A stretch of 64,000 nucleotides of DNA from Bacillota bacterium (lineage in GTDB: Bacteria; Bacillota; Desulfotomaculia; Desulfotomaculales; Desulfohalotomaculaceae). Where the stretch lies: contig VENI01000013.1 in the NCBI GenBank assembly GCA_009711615.1, positions 1-64,000 of the forward strand, given 5' to 3'. The notes beneath the pieces were generated by a model that saw only the letters and a program-made list of their open reading frames with translations, ran no database searches and was not told the DNA's origin. A program made the position numbers and the translations under genes. Shown in pieces: positions 36,022-45,141 of the stretch (its first letter is position 1; every line of letters begins with the position of its first letter).

Positions 36022-36492
36022 ATGTATTTTACCAACCCCACCAAAGGTGAATTATCTTTTGAAGAAATGATGGCGGACATAATAAGTTACATAAAAGGAC
36101 TGCCCCACTCCAGCTATAAAGTAATTATCGGATCAGACTCTCAGGTAAAAAGAGAAACTGTTTATATTACTGCAGTTATTGTGCACCGACTGGGTAAAGG
36201 AGCTAAATATTATTATCGTAAAAGGTTGGATAGAAAAGTAAAAAGCCTTAGGCAAAAAATTTTTTTTGAGACATCCTTAAGCTTAGAAGTGGGTGGTCTT
36301 GTAACAAGATATTTTTCTAATATCGGCCACATGGACGAAGAGGTAGAAATTCATATTGATGTAGGCAAACAGGGTGAAACAAAAGATTTAATTAAAGAAG
36401 TGGTGGGTATGGTTACCGGTAGTGGATTCCAAGCTAAGATAAAGCCTGATGCTTATGGGGCGTCAAGTGTTGCAGACAAGCATAGCAAGTAA
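36022..36492 (+). CDS. YkuK/DUF458-family RNase H-like protein
   Basis: A 156-residue protein with the RNase H-like fold start VIIGSDSQVKR, ITAVIVHRLGKGA, EIHIDVGKQG and a C-terminal KPDAYGASSVADKHSK, all typical of the YkuK family. The carboxylates Asp and Asp/Glu suggest nuclease activity, which has not been established for the family. ATG 36022 is eight bases after AGGAG; the longer frame from 35968 runs into ksgA. Confidence 0.88.
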   Translation: MYFTNPTKGELSFEEMMADIISYIKGLPHSSYKVIIGSDSQVKRETVYITAVIVHRLGKGAKYYYRKRLDRKVKSLRQKIFFETSLSLEVGGLVTRYFSNIGHMDEEVEIHIDVGKQGETKDLIKEVVGMVTGSGFQAKIKPDAYGASSVADKHSK

Positions 36493-36525
36493 TTCCTTTA
36501 AAAAATAAATATTTTAAACCAAGCT

Positions 36526-36560
36526 AAAAAAGCGCATTATTAATGCGCTTTTTGTTTTTG
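36526..36560 (+). terminator. Terminator before yabG
   Basis: AAAAAGCGCATTA and TAATGCGCTTTTT form a near-continuous 13-bp stem and a T-rich tail. Confidence 0.85.
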
Positions 36561-36646
36561 TTAAAATATGTAATTAAAATGGTTTATATAAACACAATTG
36601 CTTATAAATTAACATAATATAACAAAAATGGCAGGGGGTAAGGTTA

Positions 36647-37507
36647 ATGAGCAAAATTAAAAAAGGAGATATTGTAGGGCGTAAATCTTATGATAGAGAC
36701 GTTTTTTTTAAAGTAATAGATATTATTAATAAGAGACAAAAAAAATATGCCCTTATAAAAGGGATTGACCTGCGCTTGACCGCCACAGCTCCTGTGGAAG
36801 ACTTAGAACCAATTGAACAAAGAACAGTGGCAGATTACTGGCGGAAAGTAATGAAAAACAATAATGAGCAACTGGAAAGAGTATTTAACCGCCGCAACGA
36901 AGAGCGGGAGTGTTATTTTTGTCGGACGCTAAAGCTAAGTAATGAAGATAAAAAAAAAATAGAAGCTTTTGATAAACCAGGTAGTGTGCTTCACCTAGAC
37001 GGTGATGAAGATTATTTAAGCCTGTGTATGACTACTTATAAAAAAATGGGCATACCTGCCCATGGTTACCATGTTTCGGAAACAGAACAACAGAAAGAAG
37101 TAGTGCAGTATTTGGAAGAACATCGACCGGACATATTAGTGTTGACAGGGCACGATGGCCTTGTCAAGGGAAAAGAAGACTACTTAAATCTAGAAAATTA
37201 TCACAACTCTAAAAACTTTATTGCCTCGGTAAAAGCGGCAAGGCACTATGAAAAAAATATGGATGATCTAATCATTTTTGCTGGAGCTTGTATGTCCCAC
37301 TACGAAGCAATATTGGAAGCCGGGGCAAACTTTGCCAGCTCACCACAAAGAGTTTTAATACACGCTTATGACCCGGTGTTTGTGGTAGAAAAAATTGCAT
37401 TTACTTCTATATATGATCCCATACCACTAAAAGACGTTATATCAGGTACTATCACCGGGTTTAACGGCATAGGCGGCTTTGAAACATCAAGAGTACATTC
37501 CGTTTAA
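36647..37507 (+). CDS. yabG: Sporulation-specific protease YabG
   Basis: YabG is a cysteine protease that trims spore coat proteins (SpoIVA, SafA and others) under sigma-K control. The 286-residue protein begins with KKGDIVGRKSYDRDVFFKV and has DILVLTGHDG, the conserved FAGACMSHYEA containing the catalytic-type Cys, and FASSPQRVLIHAYDP. GGGGG precedes the ATG. It follows ksgA as in Bacillus. Confidence 0.95.
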   Translation: MSKIKKGDIVGRKSYDRDVFFKVIDIINKRQKKYALIKGIDLRLTATAPVEDLEPIEQRTVADYWRKVMKNNNEQLERVFNRRNEERECYFCRTLKLSNEDKKKIEAFDKPGSVLHLDGDEDYLSLCMTTYKKMGIPAHGYHVSETEQQKEVVQYLEEHRPDILVLTGHDGLVKGKEDYLNLENYHNSKNFIASVKAARHYEKNMDDLIIFAGACMSHYEAILEAGANFASSPQRVLIHAYDPVFVVEKIAFTSIYDPIPLKDVISGTITGFNGIGGFETSRVHSV

Positions 37508-37527
37508 CGAGATTTGAAATGACGATG

Positions 37528-37680
37528 TTACGCCGCTTCTTCACTTTTATTGTTGGAGGGCGGATTCTTTTGGCTAGTTTTAACTTTAACTTCTTCCGCG
37601 TAGATCAGCTGACCCAATTCATCTACATATACTTGAAAGTCACCGCCGGAGTTATTAGTGTTTATTTTCACATGATTCAT
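37528..37680 (-). CDS. Small acidic-tailed protein, 50 residues
   Basis: On the minus strand GGGAGG lies nine to ten bases before an ATG at 37680. The protein reads MNHVKINTNNSGGDFQVYVD, then ELGQLIYAEEVKVKTS and a polar tail. I do not recognise the family. The clear ribosome binding site and sensible composition support a real gene. It converges with yabG, 20 nt apart. Confidence 0.65.
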   Translation of the reverse strand: MNHVKINTNNSGGDFQVYVDELGQLIYAEEVKVKTSQKNPPSNNKSEEAA

Positions 37681-37704
37681 CAAAAAAACGCCTCCCTTTT
37701 TTGA

Positions 37705-38331
37705 AGCTGTAACTGCTTGTTTGTGAAACTAGTATAATCCACTGTCTGGCAAAGGACAACCCGATTGCGTAAAGTCCCACTAGCAAAAAAATAGAGTGTT
37801 TTGTGAAAATAATAACTACTCAAACTAAGGTTTTTTGCTATAATGCTATAAGTGAATAAGAGATAGTATATGGTGGTGCATGAGAGTTAAATTATATTAA
37901 TGGCTACAAATCAAACCATACGGCATTTGGGATTATTTGGTAGTATAAAAATGTCCAAGCAAAAGGGTGCAAAGAAACAAAAGCTTTGAAAATTGAACCC
38001 TTCACACCCAAGTAATATAAAATTAATTTAAACCGTAATCTCGGTGAACTCGGGGGTAAGCTTGTCGGGTGATTTTCAAAAGACTTATCACATAGAATGG
38101 TAAATAAGCATTTAAGGCGCTTCTAATCACCAGAAAATAGTAAATCGCGGGCAAGATAGCCTTCGCGACCAGGGTGCACTGGAGGTGCCTCCAGAAAAAC
38201 ATGTAAACCCATTAAAACTAAATATATATCATTACTATTTATCCACTAATTTAGACACCGAGTTGTAGGCAGCGGCAGAGCAAAAATATGGTGCTACTAT
38301 AATGCTGCTGCCTGTGGAAGGAGTGGACTTT
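37705..38331. other. 627-nt intergenic region, possible structured RNA
   Basis: No convincing protein gene is seen. A TATAAT (37839-37844) is present without a good -35. A 29-codon frame at 37901 (ends KMSKQKGAKKQKL) is too short to judge. From 38035 the sequence becomes GC-richer with several complementary segments, including GTGATT/AATCAC (38080, 38125), TCGCG/CGCGA (38143, 38163) and a perfect palindrome CTGGAGGTGCCTCCAG (38179-38194). This could be an unannotated RNA or the remnant of an inserted element. Confidence 0.4.
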
Positions 38332-38721
38332 ATGATAGAGGCAATTAGAAGTGTTTATGTGTTAATGTATCATAAAATTATTAGTGTCATGGGCGCAGAT
38401 GAAAAACCTGAGCAGTGGGGTGGAGGCATAAAACGAATTATTAAGGAGAATGCCAGCGAAGATGATCTTGCCGGATTACTGCGGCATAGAGTTGAGAGAC
38501 AGACTTTTAAGGACATGAAGACAAAAGAAAATAAAACAAAAGGAAATCAACATAATCAGAGTACAATAAGGCCAATAGAATTAAAACGAAATGTTGATAA
38601 GTATAAACATCTTAGCAATGGAGAAGAAGAACTGCAAAATGTGGGGCGAAGTATATGCGCCATGGTGAGAGCGGGTCCTAAAACTGATAATAAACTAATA
38701 AAAGGAGGGGTGCTATGTTAA
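38332..38721 (+). CDS. Hypothetical protein
   Basis: A 129-residue protein not recognised. The N-terminal third is helical (IEAIRSVYVLMYHKIISVMG), followed by a charged, Lys/Asn-rich middle and a short tail ending in GGVLC. The ATG 38332 follows GGAAGGAG. The frame stays open upstream to 38269 with protein-like AEQKYGATIMLLPVEG, so the gene may be a truncated version of a longer one. Confidence 0.45.
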   Translation: MIEAIRSVYVLMYHKIISVMGADEKPEQWGGGIKRIIKENASEDDLAGLLRHRVERQTFKDMKTKENKTKGNQHNQSTIRPIELKRNVDKYKHLSNGEEELQNVGRSICAMVRAGPKTDNKLIKGGVLC

Positions 38722-38722
38722 A

Positions 38723-38878
38723 TTAACTATCTTTGTCACCATTAGTATTGTTATCAGCAGAGTTATTGCTGAAATCCCCTCCAGAATTATAACTGTCGAC
38801 AGTTAATATATCGTATAACACGTTTAACAAACGCTCTTTATCAAAGTTGTCAGCATGATGAATTTTTAATATCTGCAT
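38723..38878 (-). CDS. Small protein divergent from the recombinase, 51 residues
   Basis: GGGGTGAAGG precedes ATG 38878 on the minus strand. The product is MQILKIHHADNFDKERLLNV, then LYDILTVDSYNSGG and an Asn/Asp-rich tail. It faces away from the recombinase gene with 63 nt between starts, a layout often used by regulatory partners. Unrecognised. Confidence 0.5.
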   Translation of the reverse strand: MQILKIHHADNFDKERLLNVLYDILTVDSYNSGGDFSNNSADNNTNGDKDS

Positions 38879-38941
38879 AACCTTCACCCCAGTAAATTTT
38901 ATGCGGTTGGATTGTCCAAAATTATTGGGAGATGGTGCTTT

Positions 38942-40447
38942 TTGAAAGTTGCAATTTACTGCAGGGTTTCCACTGAGGATCAGGCTGAATCCAAAACCAT
39001 ACAAAATCAGGTGGAGTTTGCTAAAAAATATTGTGATTTACATCAGTTAACAATATATAAATTCTACCTTGACGATGGGCTTAGTGGAACCATTCCCTTG
39101 GAGGAGCGGCCAGCGGGAGGGCAGTTGCTGAAAGACGCAGAATCGGGCTGCTTTGGTACATTATATGTTTACAGGCTTGATAGACTGGCCAGAACAACAC
39201 TGGATATTTTAAGTACCCATCAAAGGTTAAGTAGGTTAGATGTTGGTTTAAAAAGCATGACAGAGAGTTTTGACACATCTACCCCCAGTGGTAAATTTTT
39301 CATGACGACATTAGGGGGTATAGCCGAGATAGAAAGGTCCACCATAGCAGAAAGAATGCGGTTAGGAAAGGTTCGAGCGTTGGCAGAAGGGAGGTGGCCC
39401 GGTGGACCGCCTCCCTACGGTTACAAAGTAATTGACAAGAAGTTGGTGATTAATGAGAATGAGGCTAAAATTATAAAGCTTATCTTTCACTTGTATACGG
39501 TAGAAGGAATGGACACAGTGTCAGTGGCAGATTACTTAACTGCAGCAGGTTATCCCAGTCCAGCGGCGAGCAGAAATATAGAAAAAACAGCTAATGTTTG
39601 GTATGGCAGTAAAGTATGGGGTGTACTTACAAACCCTGTTTATCGCGGAGAATATATCTATGGAAAAAACAAAACTTCTGACAAACAGCAAAAATTTTCT
39701 TGCCCTGTCATTATAAATGTGCGTTCATGGAAGAAAGCAGAACAAAAATTAAAAAGCAATCATTTTAATGCCAAAAGAAATGCTAAATATGATTACCTAC
39801 TGCGTGGATTGGTCAGTTGTGGTGCTTGCGGGCGGAACTACTGTGGTGACGGGAGTCACAGTAAAGGCAGGTATCACTATTACCGTTGCACCGGTACTTC
39901 ATCCTTTCGGGGCAAGCTAGTAGAAAAATGTTCATCTAAATATGTGCGGGCTGATATTTTAGAAACATTAGTATGGCAAGATGTTATAAACTATATTATT
40001 AAGAGTGATGATGTACTTCAACAATTACAGCATAAAATGATGACGAAAAAGGGTTTCAAACCCCAGACAAAGGAAATTAGTTTACTGTTAAAGGTTATAA
40101 CACAAAAAGATAAAGAACGCGGGCGTATTCTAGCTTTATACCGTAAAGGAATTATTGGTGAGCTAGAGGCAGAAAATCAGCTGACAATAATAGAGAAAGA
40201 GTTATCAATGCTACAACAACGCAAATCGCGGCTTGAATCTTTACGAAGAGATTCTGGACAGGAGTTGCAAAGTGACCTTAGCAAAGAAAGCTTAACTAGT
40301 CAGCTACAAGAAAAATTTTTTGAAGCCAGTGCCGCTCTTAAGAGAGAACTGATGGCGACCATGGTAAACAATATTGTGGTAAATACAATTAAAGAAGATG
40401 GTGAGATGGTTCCCCAGGTGGTCATTAACTATTGTTTTTCGGAATGA
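38942..40447 (+). CDS. Large serine recombinase
   Basis: A 501-residue site-specific recombinase. In order: the resolvase catalytic domain with the nucleophile in YCRVSTEDQ (Ser10), YRLDRLART and ERMRLGK, a recombinase domain (GGPPPYGYKV, ANVWYGSKVWGVLTNP), a zinc ribbon (CGACGRNYCG, later KCSSKY) and a C-terminal coiled coil. The start is TTG 38942, nine bases after GGGAG. Such enzymes move phages, excise sporulation-time elements or integrate plasmids, but no other mobile genes or obvious att repeats flank it. Confidence 0.92.
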   Translation: MKVAIYCRVSTEDQAESKTIQNQVEFAKKYCDLHQLTIYKFYLDDGLSGTIPLEERPAGGQLLKDAESGCFGTLYVYRLDRLARTTLDILSTHQRLSRLDVGLKSMTESFDTSTPSGKFFMTTLGGIAEIERSTIAERMRLGKVRALAEGRWPGGPPPYGYKVIDKKLVINENEAKIIKLIFHLYTVEGMDTVSVADYLTAAGYPSPAASRNIEKTANVWYGSKVWGVLTNPVYRGEYIYGKNKTSDKQQKFSCPVIINVRSWKKAEQKLKSNHFNAKRNAKYDYLLRGLVSCGACGRNYCGDGSHSKGRYHYYRCTGTSSFRGKLVEKCSSKYVRADILETLVWQDVINYIIKSDDVLQQLQHKMMTKKGFKPQTKEISLLLKVITQKDKERGRILALYRKGIIGELEAENQLTIIEKELSMLQQRKSRLESLRRDSGQELQSDLSKESLTSQLQEKFFEASAALKRELMATMVNNIVVNTIKEDGEMVPQVVINYCFSE

Positions 40448-40618
40448 ACTCCCGGTGTAGAAACACGGGGTAAGCACCGCCTGGGGATTCCAAAATCTTT
40501 TTATTAATTCAATAGAATTTCGAAGTGCAGTAATTTTCCAATATCTTCACTAGGTTAGACACCCCTTTCAGTAAGAGTGCATAACATGAATAAAGCATCT
40601 TCCTGGGAGGGGTAATTT

Positions 40619-41638
40619 GTGGATAAATATTTTAATGTCTTATCTAAATTTAGAAACAAATATTTGCAACAAGACAATGTAATGGGCGTAGGGGTAGGTC
40701 ATAAACAGGTCGGCAACATGCGGACCAAACAAATGTCAATGGTGATTTTGGTGGAGAAAAAGATACCACCGGAAGATTTAAAGCGTAATCATATTGTGCC
40801 CCGTAAGTTGGATGGAGTAGATACCGATATTATTGAAGTTGGACGCATTAAAATGCTTGCCAACAACCGTAAAGAGCGTATTAGACCAGCGTTGCCGGGG
40901 TGCAGCATCGGTAATTATCGTGTTAGTGCAGGGACTTTGGGTGCGATTGTGCGGGACCGAACCACTGGTGAGAGGTTGATACTGTCAAACAACCATATTT
41001 TGGCTAACGGGAGCAATGGATATGATGGTCGGGCATCCGTTGGAGATCCAATTCTGCAGCCGGGCAAATATGATGGCGGTAGTGAGAATGACGTTGTGGG
41101 CCACCTGTTAAGGTATATTCCCATTAACCGGGGTGTCAGTGAGCAGCAGGCTGCAGGGTGCCCCATTGCCAGTAGCTTTTCAACTGTCACCAACACCATG
41201 TTACGTATGATTAGGCCTAATTACACAATTAAGGTATTAAAACAAATGCGAAAAAACAATACAGTTGACTGTGCATTGGCCAGACCGGATCGTGCAGATT
41301 TAATAGATAATGAAATTATTGGTCTGGGAAGAGTGAATGGCACAACAGATTTACGTCCGGGAATGCCGGTGGTTAAAAGTGGTCGCACCAGTGGTATTAC
41401 CAGAGGTGTTGTTACCACCATTGGTACGACACTGAAAGTGGAGATGGACGGTAACGAGACGGTTACGTTTAATGATCAAGTAACTACAGACTTAAGTTCT
41501 GAAGGTGGAGATAGTGGTTCGTTAGTGCTGACACCGGATAATCAGGCTGTTGGTTTATTATTTGCAGGATCGGATAGGATGACGGTATTTAACCCAATTC
41601 AAAGTGTGATGGATGCATTAAATATTGAGTTTGTATAA
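40619..41638 (+). CDS. Trypsin-like serine peptidase
   Basis: A 339-residue chymotrypsin-fold protein. The catalytic triad is readable: His126 in LSNNHIL, Asp217 in VDCALARP and Ser299 in EGGDSGS. An N-terminal region (1-90) contains NVMGVGVGHKQ and VILVEKKIP, typical of a family of uncharacterised bacterial trypsin-like proteins. There is no signal peptide, so it may act inside the cell or in the spore. GTG 40619 follows GGGAGGGG. Confidence 0.85.
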   Translation: MDKYFNVLSKFRNKYLQQDNVMGVGVGHKQVGNMRTKQMSMVILVEKKIPPEDLKRNHIVPRKLDGVDTDIIEVGRIKMLANNRKERIRPALPGCSIGNYRVSAGTLGAIVRDRTTGERLILSNNHILANGSNGYDGRASVGDPILQPGKYDGGSENDVVGHLLRYIPINRGVSEQQAAGCPIASSFSTVTNTMLRMIRPNYTIKVLKQMRKNNTVDCALARPDRADLIDNEIIGLGRVNGTTDLRPGMPVVKSGRTSGITRGVVTTIGTTLKVEMDGNETVTFNDQVTTDLSSEGGDSGSLVLTPDNQAVGLLFAGSDRMTVFNPIQSVMDALNIEFV

Positions 41639-41640
41639 AA

Positions 41641-41716
41641 TCAGGAGTCAGTAGTCAAAATGAAAAAACCTAAAAACATTCCCTTAACAGGTAATAACTA
41701 CCTGTTATTTTTTTGT
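41641..41716 (+). terminator. GGAGTCA site and terminator after the peptidase gene
   Basis: AGGAGTCAGTAGTCA (41643-41657) is a dispersed-family site. TAACAGGTA (41685-41693) and TACCTGTTA (41699-41707), then T8, form a terminator. Confidence 0.75.
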
Positions 41717-41855
41717 TATTACCCCTCCAAGCTAAAGTTGTTCTCCGAAAATATAGTTAAAGGGCTGTGGAGGAAGTTTCCATTGAAACTATTTTAATTA
41801 GTTGGTATAGTAACCTTTGAACAGTCTGGAACAAAATTTGAAGGGAGCGAGATTT

Positions 41856-42845
41856 TTGACATTTCGTAAAATTACACCAGTCTCCATTTTAGTTGCAGTG
41901 CTATTGTTCGCCATGGTGGTCCCTTTTATGGCAGCAGAAGCATCAGACAATACCTCGGAAGAGCAAAATGTAGTAAATTTGATTAATCAGAAACGTACAG
42001 AAAATGGAATTTCCCCACTACAGGTAGACCCCCAACTCACTGCTGCTGCCCGTGAGCAGGCTAAAGAACTGGCAGAAAGCAACAGTGGCAGTTATCAACC
42101 GTTGTACAACCTATATAGAAGTGGTAGCTATGATGCCATTAAAGCAAGTGTATTGCGTACCTCCAACGTTAACTACGTAATAAAATATCAAATGTCACGC
42201 TACTCTAACTTTGCTGGCTTAAGTGATAACTATAATTTAGTGGGCATTGGAATAGCAGAAAGTGATCGGTTTGGAAAGGTATGCGTAGAAGTATTTGCTA
42301 AGGGAGAACCTATTAGTGCGCAACCAGAAGAACCTACACAACCGACAGAGACTCCTGATACTGACAACAGTAAGGAACAGGAGCAAGGTGAACAAAAAAC
42401 AGATAACACCGAAGAACCCCAAGAACAACCGCAGCAAGACACCAATCAACCACAAAACCCTGCTGGTATGAATGAATTTCAAAAGAAAGTTGTTAAATTA
42501 GTAAATGAAGAACGGGCTAAAGAAGGTTTAGCTCCCCTTGTAGCTAAGGCAGATCTTAATAAGGTAGCCCAAGTGAAGGCGGAGGATATGGCTGAAAACA
42601 ATTACTTTAGTCATACATCCCCCACATATGGGTCTCCTTTTGATATGATGAAACAATTTGGTATTAATTACTCTTATGCAGGTGAGAACCTTGCCAAGGG
42701 ATATGGTTCTGCAGAAAGTGTAATGGAAGCATGGATGAACAGTCCTGGGCACAAAGCCAACATCCTAAATCCCAATTTTACTGAGATTGGTGTTGGTTAC
42801 ACCACCGACGGATATTATTCTGTACAGCATTTCGTAAAAAGATAA
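41856..42845 (+). CDS. Secreted CAP/SCP-domain protein (YkwD-like), double domain
   Basis: A 329-residue exported protein with a signal peptide (about 1-28, ending MAAEA). It has a first, short CAP-like segment (EQNVVNLINQKRTENGISPL) lacking the usual HxxxH, a Glu/Pro/Gln-rich linker and a complete C-terminal CAP domain (FQKKVVKLVNEERAKEG, NNYFSHTSPTYG, YAGENLAKG, WMNSPGHKANIL). Family members are found at spore and vegetative cell surfaces. The start is TTG 41856, eight bases after AAGGGAG. Confidence 0.85.
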   Translation: MTFRKITPVSILVAVLLFAMVVPFMAAEASDNTSEEQNVVNLINQKRTENGISPLQVDPQLTAAAREQAKELAESNSGSYQPLYNLYRSGSYDAIKASVLRTSNVNYVIKYQMSRYSNFAGLSDNYNLVGIGIAESDRFGKVCVEVFAKGEPISAQPEEPTQPTETPDTDNSKEQEQGEQKTDNTEEPQEQPQQDTNQPQNPAGMNEFQKKVVKLVNEERAKEGLAPLVAKADLNKVAQVKAEDMAENNYFSHTSPTYGSPFDMMKQFGINYSYAGENLAKGYGSAESVMEAWMNSPGHKANILNPNFTEIGVGYTTDGYYSVQHFVKR

Positions 42846-42856
42846 TAAAAGATATT

Positions 42857-42893
42857 AAAGAAAAGCCTAGTACAAGCTAGGCTTTTCTTTTTT
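42857..42893 (+). terminator. Terminator after the CAP gene
   Basis: AAAGAAAAGCCTAG pairs with CTAGGCTTTTCTTT around TACAAG, then T6. Confidence 0.9.
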
Positions 42894-42966
42894 GTTGTTT
42901 TTCGCACATTATACAAATTTTTCTCATATATTAGTAATAAATATTTTATTGAAAGGAGGGTTGTCC

Positions 42967-44532
42967 TTGTCAAATAAAAGAAATATCAGCCTGGGACATA
43001 CACAGGCTGTATTGAAGAGAATTCGGATTAAGCAAGTGCTTGCGGAAGGGGAAGAACAACATATTGTACGGGGAAGAATTAATATTCCTGACGGTTTGCC
43101 AGAAATTAATAAGATAATGTCCACAAATAGCTTTCTGCAAATTAATAATACAGAAATAACTAATGGGAAAGTTGTTTTAGAGGGTAGTATTACTGTTCAG
43201 ATCAACTATTTATCTGAGAATGATACTGTGCAGCAGTTTGTTGGTAATGTTCCATATCAGGACTTTATAGATGTATCTGACGCTGTTAGTGGTATGACTG
43301 CTGCGGTGACGGCGGAAGTTAAAAATATAAACCTAACTAATTATGATAAGAAGCAAAAAACCATAACAGCAGATATAACCATTAATGCACTGGCCAAGGC
43401 AAATGATGTAGGAGAAATATCTGTTGTAACAAGTGTTCCAGCGCAATGGAGGCCCAAAAAAGAAAAAATTGATCTAAATCAGGTGTTAGCATCACAGAAG
43501 ATTGATCTTGATAAAAAAGAAAAAATAGAATTATCTAATATGCATCCTCCGGTAGAAAAGATAATTGCATATCGTCTTCTACCAGTAGTACAACATTATA
43601 ATCTTGCAATGGGTTCTGTTACTATCAATGGTTGGCTACAAGTGGAGATTGATTACCTTGATCTTTCTAACGACAAACAGCATGTACAACGATTTTTGCC
43701 TTTTAATAAACTTATTCCCATCCCTGAGGCCAGACAACAATTCATGGCTGAAGTAAATGTAATAAGTTCCGGGGTGCAGATTGAAAAGACTACCGGGAAG
43801 AAAGAGTTTACAGCAGATATCCATGTGGAATTGTTGGTGCATGTAATCAAACCCGAATGCTTGGAAGTCGTTACCGAAGTGAATAGTTGTGAGGTAAAGG
43901 CATCCGTAAGTGAGGTGTTAACAGAAAATTTAGCCGATGTTAAAAATGTTGAGGCAATAATTCATGAGCAGTGTTTTATAGATAAAAACCTAAATAATTA
44001 TAAAGTGCGGGATGTTCGGGTGGGTCCGGTAGCCATTGTTCAGACCAATATGTTAAAAGAGAAAGTACTTTTACGAGGCTGTGCGGAGTTTATTGTTGAA
44101 TTGGCAGACCGGGAAGACAAACACCTAAAATCTATCTACCGCCGAATACTATTTAAATCTGTGGCTGTTATGAACAAAGCATTGGATGGTGGCCGAGTTG
44201 ATACTTTGCCAATGGTAGAAGTTGTTAAATGTTTTTTTGAAAATGGAAAGTTAACAATTAGTGCCGTTCTGCATATTATTGTTCGTACGTTAGTTTTTAA
44301 TAAATATTGTTTTGTGGATCAGGTTAAAAAAATAGTCCCAGCAATTAATGAAAAAGAGAATGCTGCATTATTTACATATAAATTGGAGAAAGAAGACACA
44401 ATGGAAAAATTAGCCGATAGGTTTGGTACCACAATAGCAGCCATTAAGGAGGCTAACCCCGATATAGACGTTTACAGGTTAACCTGTGGCTGTGAAATTT
44501 TTATTCCATGTCAGGCAAAAAAATTAAAATAA
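42967..44532 (+). CDS. SPOCS (DUF3794) and LysM spore-coat-type protein
   Basis: A 521-residue protein with three SPOCS/DUF3794 repeats (around 20-150, 170-310 and 330-460) and a C-terminal LysM domain (FTYKLEKEDTMEKLADRFGT, IKEANPDID, GCEIFIPC). Homologs are spore-coat or cortex-associated proteins of clostridia. There is no signal peptide, as expected for mother-cell assembly. TTG 42967 lies six bases after GAAAGGAGGG; TTG 42961 abuts it. It starts an apparent three-gene run. Confidence 0.88.
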   Translation: MSNKRNISLGHTQAVLKRIRIKQVLAEGEEQHIVRGRINIPDGLPEINKIMSTNSFLQINNTEITNGKVVLEGSITVQINYLSENDTVQQFVGNVPYQDFIDVSDAVSGMTAAVTAEVKNINLTNYDKKQKTITADITINALAKANDVGEISVVTSVPAQWRPKKEKIDLNQVLASQKIDLDKKEKIELSNMHPPVEKIIAYRLLPVVQHYNLAMGSVTINGWLQVEIDYLDLSNDKQHVQRFLPFNKLIPIPEARQQFMAEVNVISSGVQIEKTTGKKEFTADIHVELLVHVIKPECLEVVTEVNSCEVKASVSEVLTENLADVKNVEAIIHEQCFIDKNLNNYKVRDVRVGPVAIVQTNMLKEKVLLRGCAEFIVELADREDKHLKSIYRRILFKSVAVMNKALDGGRVDTLPMVEVVKCFFENGKLTISAVLHIIVRTLVFNKYCFVDQVKKIVPAINEKENAALFTYKLEKEDTMEKLADRFGTTIAAIKEANPDIDVYRLTCGCEIFIPCQAKKLK

Positions 44533-44545
44533 AGGAGGTTATAAG

Positions 44546-45127
44546 GTGGAAGATAACCCGAGAACAAGCGGGCCAGTAAACACTATCATTCAGTTGTTGG
44601 ATGCTCAATCGGAGTATAATGTGAGCCAAACAAATATGCTTACAATGCTTAGTTTGGTAAATTTAATGGGTATAGTAGATGTGCTACAGCGCTCCACCGG
44701 TGGTGAAGGGTTGGAGGTGGAAGTTGCACCAAAGGGTACTGCTGCGCCAAGGGGATCAAATGGTCCTCCCAATGATGAATTAATGGATATGGTTCAGCAA
44801 GCAGCTTCGGGGAATTTAAACCCTGCCAATCTGTTGGGGTTGCTAAACAGGCAGGGTGGTGGGCAAAATTCTAATCATGCTGCATTGCTGAATTTACTAA
44901 GTCAAATGATGCCCCCACCTCCAACAAGTGATAAATACCAAGGGCAAAAGCCACCCCCTTCTCCAAAAGATAAGCCGCAGGGGCCAAAACCATCTTCGGC
45001 GACGGTAAATGAAAAGAACTCAGAGTTTAAAAAAAATGAAATGCCTCAAGTTAACAAGCGCGTAGAGGAAGAAAAAAGAATGCCCGGTCAAAAGCCAAAT
45101 CTAAAGTGGGACCCACGACTGGGATAA
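44546..45127 (+). CDS. Pro/Gln-rich hypothetical protein between SPOCS and YbaB genes
   Basis: I do not recognise this 193-residue protein. Residues 1-50 are helical (TNMLTMLSLVNLMGIVDVLQ), a Gly/Asn-rich middle follows (LLGLLNRQGGGQNSN), then PPPP- and Lys-rich low-complexity sequence and a terminal LKWDPRLG. GTG 44546 follows AAAGGAGG. The 13-nt spacing on both sides puts it in one operon with its neighbours. Confidence 0.65.
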   Translation: MEDNPRTSGPVNTIIQLLDAQSEYNVSQTNMLTMLSLVNLMGIVDVLQRSTGGEGLEVEVAPKGTAAPRGSNGPPNDELMDMVQQAASGNLNPANLLGLLNRQGGGQNSNHAALLNLLSQMMPPPPTSDKYQGQKPPPSPKDKPQGPKPSSATVNEKNSEFKKNEMPQVNKRVEEEKRMPGQKPNLKWDPRLG

Positions 45128-45141
45128 AAGGAGGATAATAC

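Noticed and set aside
38942-40447. Prophage or integrative element
   Set aside because: Only a recombinase is present; no capsid, replication, conjugation or recognisable att repeats were seen.
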